A stretch of 9,278 bases of DNA, from NCBI GenBank assembly GCA_049977145.1, contig JBMFGW010000125.1, positions 1-9,278 on the forward strand, written 5' to 3'. Made by a program: the position numbers and the translations under genes. Of the stretch, positions 1 through 5,764 are shown piece by piece. Under the pieces are notes generated by a model, which searched no databases, was not told where the DNA came from, and was given only the letters and a program-made list of their open reading frames with translations. The stretch's first letter is position 1, and each line of letters starts with the position of its first letter. This stretch comes from JAMDCX01 sp049977145 (GTDB lineage Bacteria; Planctomycetota; Phycisphaerae; WQYP01).

Positions 1-157
1 GTTCGGCCTCACCAACAGAATAACGGGCGGTGGCGCGTTTGTACCTACGTTATCGGATTGTGTCCCCACCGGTCGCGTATTATTAATGTTTTGGGCGATC
101 ACAAGGTCTCACCGACAGAATAACGCGCGACGTCTTATTTTGTAATCATTAGATTAG
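1..157. repeat. Degenerate 100-bp-period direct repeat
   Basis: An 18-bp segment close to CTCACCRACAGAATAACG occurs at 8-25 and again at 108-125, exactly 100 bp apart, with one mismatch. Similarity continues weakly on the 3' side of each copy. The first copy runs straight into the palindrome at 22-39 and the second into a truncated AACGCGCG at 122-129. The block is non-coding as far as I can see. It could be an old tandem duplication, or the end of an intron upstream of the splice-acceptor-like site at 163-190. Confidence 0.6.
22..39. repeat. Dispersed palindrome, copy 1
   Basis: AACGGGCGGTGGCGCGTT, a degenerate match to the window consensus AACGCGCCGYGGCGCGTT (mismatches at positions 5 and 8). 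Confidence 0.6.
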
Positions 158-649
158 ATCGACACCCTCTGCTCTCACTTACTTTACCGCAGCTACCCAA
201 CGCTTTTCCCGTTTGGATGTGGGCTAGCAACAACTTATGGCCTACCGCAATGGGAAACGAGCCATCTACTGCGTCAGGATGACGGCCGCTTTAGTCGGCA
301 CGCCGAGTTTTGCCTCCTCATTTTCAACCAGACAGTTCGCCACACTGCATTGCGAGCCGTCGCGCGTACCGTTTCTGGTGCCCGACCGCAACGCAGAATT
401 CTCGAGCATCTTTTGAACACTGGAGACCCGGATGCCGTTCTGCGTGTTGCTGCTGCCAATCCCGAGGGGCCGGAGGCCACCAAACTCATCCGAGAACTTC
501 AGCCACTGCTTCGATCCTGTCATGCCCGAGTCCCGTTTTCCAGCTCCGAACGGTTCACTCATCTGGGGAAGATTCGTGGGATGATTGACTTCTTCGGGCC
601 ACCCAGGGGTTTACATGTCATCTCCCTACTCCCGGTCTGTGTTCAATGA
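158..649 (+). CDS. Helitron-like N-terminal domain, first part
   Basis: This open frame encodes a stretch typical of the domain that precedes the Rep nuclease in Helitron proteins: YPTLFPFGCG, then LLRQDDGRFSRHAEFCLLIFN, and later SSSERF and DFFGPP. The domain probably helps bind the transposon end or position Rep; its exact role is not established. No credible initiator ATG exists; the frame is simply open from 158, and the real exon may start at 191 after the acceptor-like site. It ends at TGA 647-649. The last recognisable family residues are FFGPP at about 590-604, and the residues after them (RGLHVISLLPVCVQ) appear to come from an insert that starts at about 605. The next fragment resumes in the same frame, so removing a block whose length is a multiple of three would restore continuity. 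Confidence 0.72.
   Translation: MDTLCSHLLYRSYPTLFPFGCGLATTYGLPQWETSHLLRQDDGRFSRHAEFCLLIFNQTVRHTALRAVARTVSGARPQRRILEHLLNTGDPDAVLRVAAANPEGPEATKLIRELQPLLRSCHARVPFSSSERFTHLGKIRGMIDFFGPPRGLHVISLLPVCVQ
163..190 (+). promoter_or_regulatory. 3' splice-site-like sequence
   Basis: A pyrimidine-rich run (CCCTCTGCTCTCACTTACTTT) ends in ACCGCAG immediately before the codons for YPTLFPFG, a motif conserved in Helitron N domains. This looks like a spliceosomal acceptor with the exon starting at 191. The matching donor would be upstream of the window. In-frame sequence also runs back to a stop at 155-157, so an unspliced reading is possible. Confidence 0.4.
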
Positions 650-744
650 CGATAATCCGATTTCATCGTCCAACGTTACTTCCTGGTGTTCCAGGAACCC
701 ACGCGTACTGTAATTCACACTGTTGATCCCATACGTAAACCCAT
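605..744. mobile_element. Small insert with terminal inverted repeats (MITE-like)
   Basis: The block starts AGGGGTTTACATGT and ends ATACGTAAACCCAT. The ends are inverted copies matching at 11 of 14 positions, including a perfect GGGTTTAC/GTAAACCC core at 607-614 and 735-742. It separates FFGPP from PTLYFTVAPND, which are adjacent in Helitron N domains. The flanks GGGCCACCCA (596-605) and GGCCCCACCA (745-754) resemble each other at 7 of 10 positions, as a decayed target duplication would. Removing 605-754 (150 bp) rejoins the frame as FFGPP-TLYFTV. There is no AG near the right end, so ordinary splicing is unlikely to remove it. Confidence 0.55.
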
Positions 745-979
745 GGCCCCACCAACGCTGTATTTCACCGTCGCGCCGAACGATGTGGACAACCTTCTAA
801 CGCTCTCGCTGTGTCGACCGAATGACGCGGACCTGCAGCGTCTATCTACCGCTGACCGCTACAGCACCATCACCAGCAACTCCCCAGCTGCAGCCCGCGT
901 ATTTCAGCGACAAATGCGGGCCATGTTTGCCCCGGTCAGAGTTCGACTTCCATCCCCTGTATTTCAGCCTCCCAAATGA
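656..979 (+). CDS. Helitron-like N-terminal domain, second part
   Basis: The fragment continues the frame of the preceding one after two in-frame stops. Its family-like core begins at about 746: APPTLYFTVAPNDVDNLLTLSL, then ADRYSTITSNSPAAARVFQRQMRAMF. This matches the Helitron pattern of a short beta segment followed by an NPxAAAxxF helix. The first 90 bases (656-744) look like insert sequence and not protein. The end (VRVRLPSPVFQPPK, stop 977-979) no longer resembles the family, so the coding block probably breaks at about 935. ATG codons at 686 and 743 are available but I do not think either is a genuine start. Neighbouring blocks on both sides belong to the same protein. Confidence 0.68.
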   Translation, partial: SDFIVQRYFLVFQEPTRTVIHTVDPIRKPMAPPTLYFTVAPNDVDNLLTLSLCRPNDADLQRLSTADRYSTITSNSPAAARVFQRQMRAMFAPVRVRLPSPVFQPPK

Positions 980-1234
980 ATCTTTTACCCTTGTCCGTTA
1001 AAAAGTGCATAGAAATCATCACTCATGTCAAAGAACTTACGGGCAGCACGTTCCAGCGAGCATTATGTACTTCCTGTCCAAAAAAACAGTAAGCAATCTC
1101 TGATAACCAAATTTCCCCAATAATGGATGTTGACACATTTGCGAAGACGCTATCACATTTGTATATGCGGCATCTTCAATGTATTATACACGGTTTTACA
1201 ACTGTGTCAATACAGGCTAGCCTGGCTACTCTGA
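980..1234. other. AT-rich interruption between N domain and Rep
   Basis: This stretch has no family-like protein sequence in any frame, although an open frame from 1123 passes through it. It lies between RQMRAMF and NVLLG...GVFG, which are close together in Helitron proteins, so it is an insert or a degenerate intron. An acceptor-like CAATACAG occurs at about 1208-1215 and a TIR-like CGGTTTTACA at 1191-1200. No matching left end was found. Confidence 0.45.
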
Positions 1235-2107
1235 CCGCGTATCAATGTTTTACTTGGACTTCCGACCATTTCGGACCGCCGCAGCAACCTACCGGTAAGA
1301 GACCGGCCCTGCGGTGTTTTTGGGGTTACCGTGGCGTACCACGCGGCCTATGAGGTACAGGCTCGGGGCTCCCTCCACGTCCACGCTTTGTATTGGGGCG
1401 GCGTGGCACCAGGTTTGTTGGAGTCTGGAGGCACGGCGAACCCCCAGGAGCGCGCCAGACTGGAAGGGATCATCAACGATTACGTGACAGCCCGGGCCCC
1501 GGCAGAGGAACACGCCGAGTGGTTGCGTAGGGTCCAGGGTCGCGAGCACATGGATCGTGTGCTGTGGACGAAGGCCAACTCCCCGGATGTGCCGATGACG
1601 TGGAACGACGCCCTGGTGTTTGTCCACCGTGTCCAGGGGGCCCTCCAGCTCCACCTGTGTCGGCATGCCAGCTGCGGCAAGGGCGTGGCGGGACGCCGGG
1701 GTTGTCGCTTCGCGTATCCCCGTCTCAGTGGATCGCAGCACTCGCAGACGCGGCCGGTGTGGTACCGGTTGGTGCGGCAGGAGGATGGCGGGGTGCGATG
1801 CGACACGCGGGAGCTGGATGCGGATACAGAGACTGGGTGGGAGGCGTTACAGGGTCGGAACGCGGTGGGTGGACACAAAAAAGTTGGACTGGGGCCCGGC
1901 GACCGTCTGTTGGCAGGCCCAATCCTCCGGTGGGAATTGGCGCGACCTCTGGAGGAGGATGGGCGCGTGGTGGAGACGAACTCCCTACTGGCGTATGTGT
2001 TCGCCTCGAACACGAACGTACAACTGTTGGGCGGGGAGCGGGTGGGTTGGGCGGTGGCCAAGTACGTCGCCGGATACTGTTGCGGCCAGGTCCCCGGGGC
2101 GCCATGA
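1235..2107 (+). CDS. HUH/Y2 Rep nuclease of Helitron
   Basis: This is the rolling-circle initiator domain that nicks DNA through a covalent 5'-phosphotyrosine link. The frame opens after the stop at 1232-1234 and reads NVLLGLP...CGVFGVTVAYHAAYEVQARGSLHVHALYWGG. The HUH-equivalent is HVH, encoded at about 1376-1384, inside the Helitron signature EVQARGSLHVHAL. A cysteine cluster follows (C-x4-C-x9-CRFAYPR), as usual in the family. Near the end, NSLLAYVFASNTNVQLL leads to AKYVAGY, two tyrosines four residues apart (x3 spacing), fitting the Y2 active site of Helitron Rep. The frame stops at 2105-2107 a few residues after the second tyrosine; the sequence that should follow is in another frame from about 2173. 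A GTG at 1331 and the lack of an ATG show this is an internal exon or fragment. All catalytic residues appear intact. Confidence 0.9.
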   Translation, partial: PRINVLLGLPTISDRRSNLPVRDRPCGVFGVTVAYHAAYEVQARGSLHVHALYWGGVAPGLLESGGTANPQERARLEGIINDYVTARAPAEEHAEWLRRVQGREHMDRVLWTKANSPDVPMTWNDALVFVHRVQGALQLHLCRHASCGKGVAGRRGCRFAYPRLSGSQHSQTRPVWYRLVRQEDGGVRCDTRELDADTETGWEALQGRNAVGGHKKVGLGPGDRLLAGPILRWELARPLEEDGRVVETNSLLAYVFASNTNVQLLGGERVGWAVAKYVAGYCCGQVPGAP

Positions 2108-2180
2108 GCCCCGCGAGCGCGTGTCCCCCGCGTCGTGAACGATCGTATGTTCGGATCCGGACATCCTCCCGGGGACCTGG
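2086..2180. repeat. 13-bp perfect inverted repeat around a frame switch
   Basis: CCAGGTCCCCGGG at 2086-2098 and CCCGGGGACCTGG at 2168-2180 are exact reverse complements, 69 bp apart. The pair brackets the place where the Rep frame ends and the linker frame begins. It could form a strong GC hairpin in RNA or single-stranded DNA. The left arm contains CAG|GT, a possible phase-0 donor after codon 2087-2089, and an AG at 2198-2199 would lead into the downstream frame. That acceptor is weak. Confidence 0.7.
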
Positions 2181-2481
2181 TGACAAAAACTCGGCGGAGC
2201 CCAAGCGTATCGTCTCGCTGTTGTGGCACGTGTGTGCGGAGGAGCAGGAGCGCCTGCGATCGAACTACCTGCCGCCGCGGCCCAATGTCATCATCGACGC
2301 CGCGGGAAACACTACCCATCGTCCGGCGTACATCACCGTCTTGCAGCGCGCCGTGAACTCTATTGACAAGCAGGTGGAGTTTTCCTGGTCAACGCCCCAA
2401 TCGCAATCCCAATCGGGATCCCAATCGCATGAAAGAACGAGAGTCTCGGACCATTTTCCAAATCGGACTAGTTTATTTTAG
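2173..2481 (+). CDS. Rep-helicase linker, first fragment
   Basis: This frame picks up the Helitron protein after the Y2 motif: PKRIVSLLWHVCAEEQERLRSNYLPPRP, then RAVNSIDKQVEFS. In related proteins this stretch leads directly into a Q-A-A-x-x-LLG segment, and that segment is found in the next fragment in another frame. From about 2395 the translation becomes SQSQSQSGSQSH, the product of a 12-bp tandem repeat, and then loses resemblance before stopping at 2479-2481. The useful coding part is therefore about 2200-2395. No start codon is meaningful here. The position, composition and continuation support an internal piece of the transposase; the function of the linker is unknown. Confidence 0.6.
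   Translation, partial: GPGDKNSAEPKRIVSLLWHVCAEEQERLRSNYLPPRPNVIIDAAGNTTHRPAYITVLQRAVNSIDKQVEFSWSTPQSQSQSGSQSHERTRVSDHFPNRTSLF
2396..2431 (+). repeat. 12-bp tandem repeat, three units
   Basis: Units CCCAATCGCAAT, CCCAATCGGGAT and CCCAATCGCATG follow one another at 2396, 2408 and 2420. They mark the left edge of a non-coding interruption in the linker region. Confidence 0.85.
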
Positions 2482-2626
2482 AACTAAAAAAAAACCCTAA
2501 CTAGTTTATTTTGTCGGGGTCTTGATTACCACTCAGCGCTGATTCATTTGGATCCGTGTCAACACACAAGGTGTACACTTTCTCCCCCCCCCTTTTTCTA
2601 AAAAAAGACAGGCTGGAGCGTTGTTA
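2397..2626. other. AT-rich interruption with direct repeat and homopolymer runs
   Basis: The block separates VNSIDKQVEFS from QQAAFSLLG, which should be adjacent. It contains the 13-bp direct repeat ACTAGTTTATTTT at 2467-2479 and 2500-2512, a run of nine A's, and a run of nine C's followed by five T's near 2586-2597. The coding flanks CTGGTCAACGCC (2385-2396) and CCGGCAACAGGCC (2627-2639) resemble each other, as a diverged target duplication would. I see no terminal inverted repeats. Confidence 0.45.
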
Positions 2627-2924
2627 CCGGCAACAGGCCGCATTTTCGCTCCTTGGGAATCGGGCCGCCGACACCTCCCATCTGTTCGCCGTGGTGGACG
2701 GACAGGCCGCTATCCGTGAGGTACATCGACATTGCTCGGTCGCGCGTTCCGGTGCTGAAGATCATGACGACCACCTCGAAAATGACCCCGACAACACTAG
2801 CACCGCCCACGATAATGCTGCCCGGGAGGATACGAATGCCTCCCGCAACTCACCGTGGTATTATCAAGTGATAGAAAAACCCAGGAACGCGCCGTGGCGC
2901 GTTTCACCGATGATTGAAGACTAA
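2556..2924 (+). CDS. Rep-helicase linker, second fragment
   Basis: From about 2620 this frame encodes CYRQQAAFSLLGNRAADTSHLFAVVDGQAAI. That matches a conserved Helitron block between Rep and helicase, where the pattern QAAxxLLG is followed by a serine/threonine-histidine-aromatic motif. The ATG at 2556 lies in the preceding interruption and is probably not a real start. After about residue 75 the product becomes acidic and low-complexity (DHDDHLENDPDNTSTAHDN), as linkers in these proteins often are. It then runs into apparent non-coding sequence containing the palindrome at 2886-2903, and stops at 2922-2924. It is a piece of the same interrupted transposase. Confidence 0.6.
   Translation: MSTHKVYTFSPPLFLKKDRLERCYRQQAAFSLLGNRAADTSHLFAVVDGQAAIREVHRHCSVARSGAEDHDDHLENDPDNTSTAHDNAAREDTNASRNSPWYYQVIEKPRNAPWRVSPMIED
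2823..2845. repeat. Small hairpin
   Basis: CGGGAGG at 2823-2829 pairs perfectly with CCTCCCG at 2839-2845 around a 9-base loop. It lies where the linker coding signal fades. No terminator role is implied in a eukaryotic context. Confidence 0.45.
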
Positions 2925-3096
2925 TGATACTGATCCCATCCCAAGTGTAGGTATCGTAAAACCGACAATTGTTTGACCGTATCTCGAAGATAACGCGTAT
3001 GACACGTCGCCCGTCTCTCTCCCTCACCCTGTGTTGTTTCTTTTAAGTATATTTGATTATCGGCTTTCATTCCCGATCCCTGGACAGTGGTCCCGT
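2846..3096. other. Non-coding interruption before the central region
   Basis: AT-rich sequence without family-like protein. It contains the palindrome at 2886-2903, a GTAAAACCG motif at 2956-2964 resembling the right ends of other inserts in this window, and a pyrimidine-rich tract followed by TTTTAAG near 3033-3046 that could act as an acceptor. The borders are uncertain. Confidence 0.4.
2886..2903. repeat. Dispersed palindrome, copy 2
   Basis: AACGCGCCGTGGCGCGTT. It is self-complementary except for the central GT. It lies in the non-coding block between the linker and central-region fragments. Confidence 0.8.
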
Positions 3097-4350
3097 ATGA
3101 GTTGCGTCCGCGACGATGACGAGTGGGCCGCACCGGATTTTGGCGCCGATCTTCCGGACCTATACGACGACATCATGGTGCCGGCCGCCGGGCGAGTGTT
3201 TGGCACCGGTGATAGGCGTGACACCAAGCACGTCATCGACAGCCTGGAACACTACGCCCACCGCGGACCTCGTTTTGTGTACCTGTCCTTCACGGAGTAC
3301 TGCTGTACGGTGGACGTGATCAGGGTTGCCGCTGATGGTGTGGAGGACCCGGAGCCGGACCCGGAGCCAGAAGGCGGGGGTGATACGGATGCTGTCGTGG
3401 GGCGGCGAACACCCCGCAAGCTCTTCGCTCGCTTCAGCGCACCACACCCACTGCACAACACCCAGTGGCGGCAGCGCCTCGCTGTGATGCCCCGCGTACC
3501 GGTATACTCGAGCAGAGGCTGTCCTCCTTGGCCCGGACTGGAGGGCAAGGCGGCGGACCGCCAGCGGTGGGCCAGTTTCATCATGGCCAACCTGGTGCCG
3601 TGGCACCATGGCGCGGCTGTGGACCTGTCGTGGGAGGCGTATATCCACCACTTCGAGGGCCCCCAACGGGCGGCACATGGGGCGGACGGGCTGCCAGCCA
3701 CGTGGACCGAGCTCTCCTGTCGGGACTACGTGCGTCGTCTGAAAGCCTCATCTCTCCCCGACAAGCCGAACCAGTTGCTGGTTCACGCGGCCCGAACCAC
3801 CGACCGCAAGTGCTGGGGCATACCCCATGCGTTGGACGTCGCCTTCACCGGTGGCGCTGGTTCCACCGAGGGTGACTACCGAATTGCTGTCCGGCGACAG
3901 CAGGGGATGGTGCTGTATCAAGCCGTCCTGCGTAATTTACAAGAACAGCTGTTGGCCGCAGTAGTTGGCGCCCGTCCAGACGAAGGCGGCGAAGAATATC
4001 CCGATTCGCGTGTCGGAGACAGCGAGGCCGATCCACGGGCCCGTGAGATTGAGCGGCTGTGGACCACTGGACTAACCGTGTCCGCCAACAACGCCAGTAG
4101 CTCGAACGCACCAGCTCGAACCATGGTCCCGAGAATCTCCGAAATGGCCCGCGCACACGTCCTGCCTGGGATGTATAATGAGATACGGTTGCGCTACGCC
4201 GTGCCATTTTTGTATTGGTTACGATCCGCATCGCAAATAGGCTCCGCAAATTCGATAATCCCACCCGACCCACCTAGTCAATTATTTTCGGTTTTGAATT
4301 ACCTTTTAATTTTCAGTGGACCAATCGGATGCGCTTATTCGAACTCATAA
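3097..4350 (+). CDS. Helitron central region between Rep and helicase
   Basis: This is the longest intact block. The first in-frame ATG is at 3097 (MSCVRDDDEWAAPDF), though the frame is open upstream to at least 3031. The conserved part includes HRGPRFVYLSFTEYCCTVDVIRVAADG, RVPVYSSRGCPPWPG, and RQRWASFIMANLVPWHHGAAVDLSWEAYIHHFEGP. The last fits the Helitron pattern of a lipophilic helix ending in a Pro-Trp pair followed by a 'dlsw' segment. An acidic repeat EDPEPDPEPEGG (DNA unit GACCCGGAGCCG twice, 3346-3369) forms a flexible insert. The role is unknown and probably structural, linking nuclease to helicase. The last about 40 residues (from 4218) look like intron or insert sequence, and the helicase continues in a different frame after the acceptor-like site at 4316. 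Confidence 0.65.
   Translation: MSCVRDDDEWAAPDFGADLPDLYDDIMVPAAGRVFGTGDRRDTKHVIDSLEHYAHRGPRFVYLSFTEYCCTVDVIRVAADGVEDPEPDPEPEGGGDTDAVVGRRTPRKLFARFSAPHPLHNTQWRQRLAVMPRVPVYSSRGCPPWPGLEGKAADRQRWASFIMANLVPWHHGAAVDLSWEAYIHHFEGPQRAAHGADGLPATWTELSCRDYVRRLKASSLPDKPNQLLVHAARTTDRKCWGIPHALDVAFTGGAGSTEGDYRIAVRRQQGMVLYQAVLRNLQEQLLAAVVGARPDEGGEEYPDSRVGDSEADPRAREIERLWTTGLTVSANNASSSNAPARTMVPRISEMARAHVLPGMYNEIRLRYAVPFLYWLRSASQIGSANSIIPPDPPSQLFSVLNYLLIFSGPIGCAYSNS
4218..4316 (+). promoter_or_regulatory. Possible intron with strong 3' splice site
   Basis: The right end has a pyrimidine-rich tract and TTTTAATTTTCAG ending at 4316, a convincing eukaryotic acceptor. A donor-like TTG|GTTACG sits at 4218. Removing 4218-4316 (99 bp) leaves the reading frame unchanged, which would end at TAA 4348-4350 and miss the helicase frame. 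A phase-compatible donor such as GT at 4201 is weaker. The acceptor is convincing; the donor is not settled. Confidence 0.4.
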
Positions 4351-4889
4351 TCCTCAAAGTGGCACCCTCCGAGATGCTCCGACGTGAAGATGACGATACC
4401 AACATCGTGGAACGCGCCGCGGCGCATTCGACCCCAGGGATCCACTATATCGGCCAAAGAGAACAGCTTCCCGTCACCTGTCCTGACCTCAGTCCTGACC
4501 AACGCAAGATCTATGACGACGTTGTCACATGGGTGATGACGAACGCCACCGGTCTGGGGATCACCGGAAACGCCGACGCCACCGTACTGCCATCGAGCGT
4601 CCATCGCGACCACACGAATGCCGGACCACTATGGTTCATCCACGGTGGGCCAGGGACCGGGAAGAGTTATTTGGTCCGGACGATCCACGAGGCGCTGTGT
4701 GGCAGATTCGGCAGCAACGTCGTACGGTTTACACACGATCCTGTTATCGTTTACAATGCAATGGGTTTCCGTATCTTCAACCCCACCAATCTGCCAGTAA
4801 CCCCATTTTCACGCAAACATAACATAACCCAGTGGGTTGCACAATATCCCAAACCCAATGGTGGGGCCCCGGCGACATTGTGTAAATAA
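4329..4889 (+). CDS. Pif1-like helicase, motif Q and Walker A fragment
   Basis: This fragment carries the ATP-binding end of the Helitron SF1B helicase. Residues 54-63 (LSPDQRKIYD) are the Q-like motif. Residues 106-113 (GGPGTGKS, at 4644-4667) are Walker A inside GPLWFIHGGPGTGKSYLVRTI. The first ATG is at 4329, but the frame is open from 4317, directly after the acceptor-like site, so this is likely an internal exon. The recognisable protein ends at GRFGSNVVRF (about 4729). The remaining 50 residues to the TAA at 4887-4889 come from an insert that separates Walker A from the MAPSGVAASNL motif. One dispersed palindrome (4411-4428) is translated here as ERAAAH. ATPase residues in this part look intact. 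Confidence 0.85.
   Translation: MRLFELIILKVAPSEMLRREDDDTNIVERAAAHSTPGIHYIGQREQLPVTCPDLSPDQRKIYDDVVTWVMTNATGLGITGNADATVLPSSVHRDHTNAGPLWFIHGGPGTGKSYLVRTIHEALCGRFGSNVVRFTHDPVIVYNAMGFRIFNPTNLPVTPFSRKHNITQWVAQYPKPNGGAPATLCK
4411..4428. repeat. Dispersed palindrome, copy 3
   Basis: AACGCGCCGCGGCGCATT, palindromic except for one end base pair. It is the only copy inside a coding-like frame, upstream of the helicase Q motif, where it encodes ERAAAH. That part may itself be insert sequence. Confidence 0.75.
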
Positions 4890-4983
4890 TGGCATTCAAT
4901 GCGGTGGGTGGGTGGGCAGTCCACCCTTAATCCCCGCCGATCAACCACATACACACCGGCTAAACGCCCCTCCTAGTCGCCGG
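4727..4983. mobile_element. Insert between helicase motifs I and Ia
   Basis: Pif1-family helicases have xAPTGxAA a few residues after the helix that follows Walker A. Here VVR at about 4719-4727 and MAPSGVAAS at 4995 are separated by about 260 bp of unrelated sequence. The left end GGTTTACACA resembles the left ends of the inserts at 605 and 6826. The flanks GTCGTACGG (4719-4727) and GTCGTGCCG (4984-4992) match at 7 of 9 positions. The right end shows only a poor TIR (CTAAACGCC, 15 bp inside). An internal inverted pair, CCCCACCAAT near 4780 and AATGGTGGGG near 4858, could form a hairpin. Confidence 0.45.
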
Positions 4984-4994
4984 GTCGTGCCGAC

Positions 4995-5312
4995 ATGGCC
5001 CCATCGGGGGTTGCCGCAAGCAATCTGCCTCGCGGATCCACAATGCACCATCTACTGGGGTTACCGGTCTTCGAGGCATTTGAGGATGGAACCCGAGACC
5101 GGGCCCCGCCACCTCCAATGCGGGCCGAACGGCTGCGTAAAAAATTCAGGTCCACCGCTGTCATTGTGATTGACGAGATCTCCATGGTATCCCCCGCAAA
5201 CAGTACCCCACAGACCGATGCGGGTGCGCACCCCCATTGCATCCCGAGGTCTTGCGAAATACCAAGTATACGAACAATATTATACACGGGCGTTTTCAAA
5301 TTATTAACTTAA
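4995..5312 (+). CDS. Pif1-like helicase, motifs Ia and Walker B fragment
   Basis: The open part from 4977 reads MAPSGVAASNLPRGSTMHHLLGLPVF (motif Ia region, with the TIH-like segment here TMHH) and then TAVIVIDEISMVSPAN, the Walker B/DExx motif (IDEISMV at residues 59-65, aspartate encoded near 5172). These are strongly diagnostic of Pif1/RecD-type helicases. An ATG at 4995 exists, but APSG sits in mid-domain, so this is an internal fragment. Family resemblance ends at SPAN (5201). The rest, to the TAA at 5310-5312, is insert. The partner sequence LAEVDRRLR resumes at about 5467. Confidence 0.82.
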   Translation: MAPSGVAASNLPRGSTMHHLLGLPVFEAFEDGTRDRAPPPPMRAERLRKKFRSTAVIVIDEISMVSPANSTPQTDAGAHPHCIPRSCEIPSIRTILYTGVFKLLT

Positions 5313-5457
5313 CAAGGAATTGTGATGTGCTATAGAATGGTCCATAATATTCAGGTGGTTAACGCGCCGCGGCGCGTTAACCTGCGCCGATGTCAATGGA
5401 TTTGTAACAAGAACATTTGTTGACGAAATGAATTCATCCGGCAGCATGTGAGGTTGT
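5202..5457. other. Non-coding interruption carrying a perfect 26-bp palindrome
   Basis: This block separates VIDEISMVSPAN from LAEVDRRLRMARNEAHLPFGG, adjacent parts of a Pif1 helicase. Its centre holds the most complete copy of the window's palindromic repeat (5357-5382). I see no convincing TIRs. Flanking GTATCC...CAAAC and GTGATCC...AAC are only faintly alike. An AG at 5451-5452 could be an acceptor, but no strong donor pairs with it. Confidence 0.5.
5357..5382. repeat. Dispersed palindrome, copy 4 (perfect 26 bp)
   Basis: The core AACGCGCCGCGGCGCGTT (5361-5378) is perfectly self-complementary. Symmetry extends to GGTT on the left and AACC on the right, 26 bp in all. Confidence 0.9.
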
Positions 5458-5757
5458 GATCCAACTCTCGCCGAGGTGGATCGCCGCCTACGAATGGCAC
5501 GCAACGAGGCCCACCTGCCTTTCGGTGGGCTCTGTATCATCCTCTGCGGAGATTTTGCACAACTTCCTCCGGTGGGGGCTACCTCCCTCATGACGGCATT
5601 CGTTCATTCAACCGACCCGACAACCCCGCGCAGGCGAGCTAAGACGTCCCTTTCTGCGGGGAATGAATCCGGTTTGGCCCTGATCCGTTTGTTCACCCGT
5701 CACGATCTAACGGACAGGTTGGGGCGTTTGCGGATGGACAACTCTGGCACAGACTAA
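5452..5757 (+). CDS. Pif1-like helicase, motif III fragment
   Basis: The frame reads LAEVDRRLRMARNEAHLPFGGLCIILCGDFAQLPPVGATSLMTAF. GDFAQLPPVG, residues 25-34 counting from the GTG at 5476, is the hallmark Pif1 motif III that couples ATP hydrolysis to strand movement. Further on, SGLALIRLFTRHDLTDRLGRLR resembles the family segment that follows (normally xLTxQxRA), but it is degenerate, with DRLGR replacing the usual QxRA. No ATG lies before the conserved part, so this is an internal piece. It ends at TAA 5755-5757, and the domain continues in another frame after about 5860. Confidence 0.82.
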   Translation, partial: GCDPTLAEVDRRLRMARNEAHLPFGGLCIILCGDFAQLPPVGATSLMTAFVHSTDPTTPRRRAKTSLSAGNESGLALIRLFTRHDLTDRLGRLRMDNSGTD

Positions 5758-5764
5758 GACCAAA

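Noticed and set aside
1292..1300. Strong donor-like CCG|GTAAGA inside the Rep block
   Set aside because: Conserved protein (CGVFGVTVAYH) follows immediately in the same frame, with no acceptor to pair with it.
1235..2107. Bacterial conjugative relaxase or plasmid Rep
   Set aside because: The EVQARGSLHVHAL signature, CRFAYPR and the link to a Pif1-like helicase in order are specific to eukaryotic Helitrons.
1564..2204. Long overlapping frames on both strands across the Rep region (e.g. 1480-2319 minus, 1620-2138 plus)
   Set aside because: They are GC-rich shadows of the Rep frame. Their products are Arg/Pro/Ser-rich with no family resemblance, while the frame at 1235-2107 carries the HVH and Y2 motifs.
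2484..2500. Telomere-like AAACCCTAA
   Set aside because: Only one unit plus a few bases; no tandem array.
2886..2924. Palindrome followed by CTAA at 2921-2924 as a Helitron 3' terminus
   Set aside because: Spacing is longer than the usual 10-12 bases, the transposase continues beyond it, and other palindrome copies lack a CTRR at any consistent distance.
3160..3701. Minus-strand frames of 149-172 codons under the central region
   Set aside because: Antisense shadows; the + frame has coherent Helitron-like sequence and the minus products do not.
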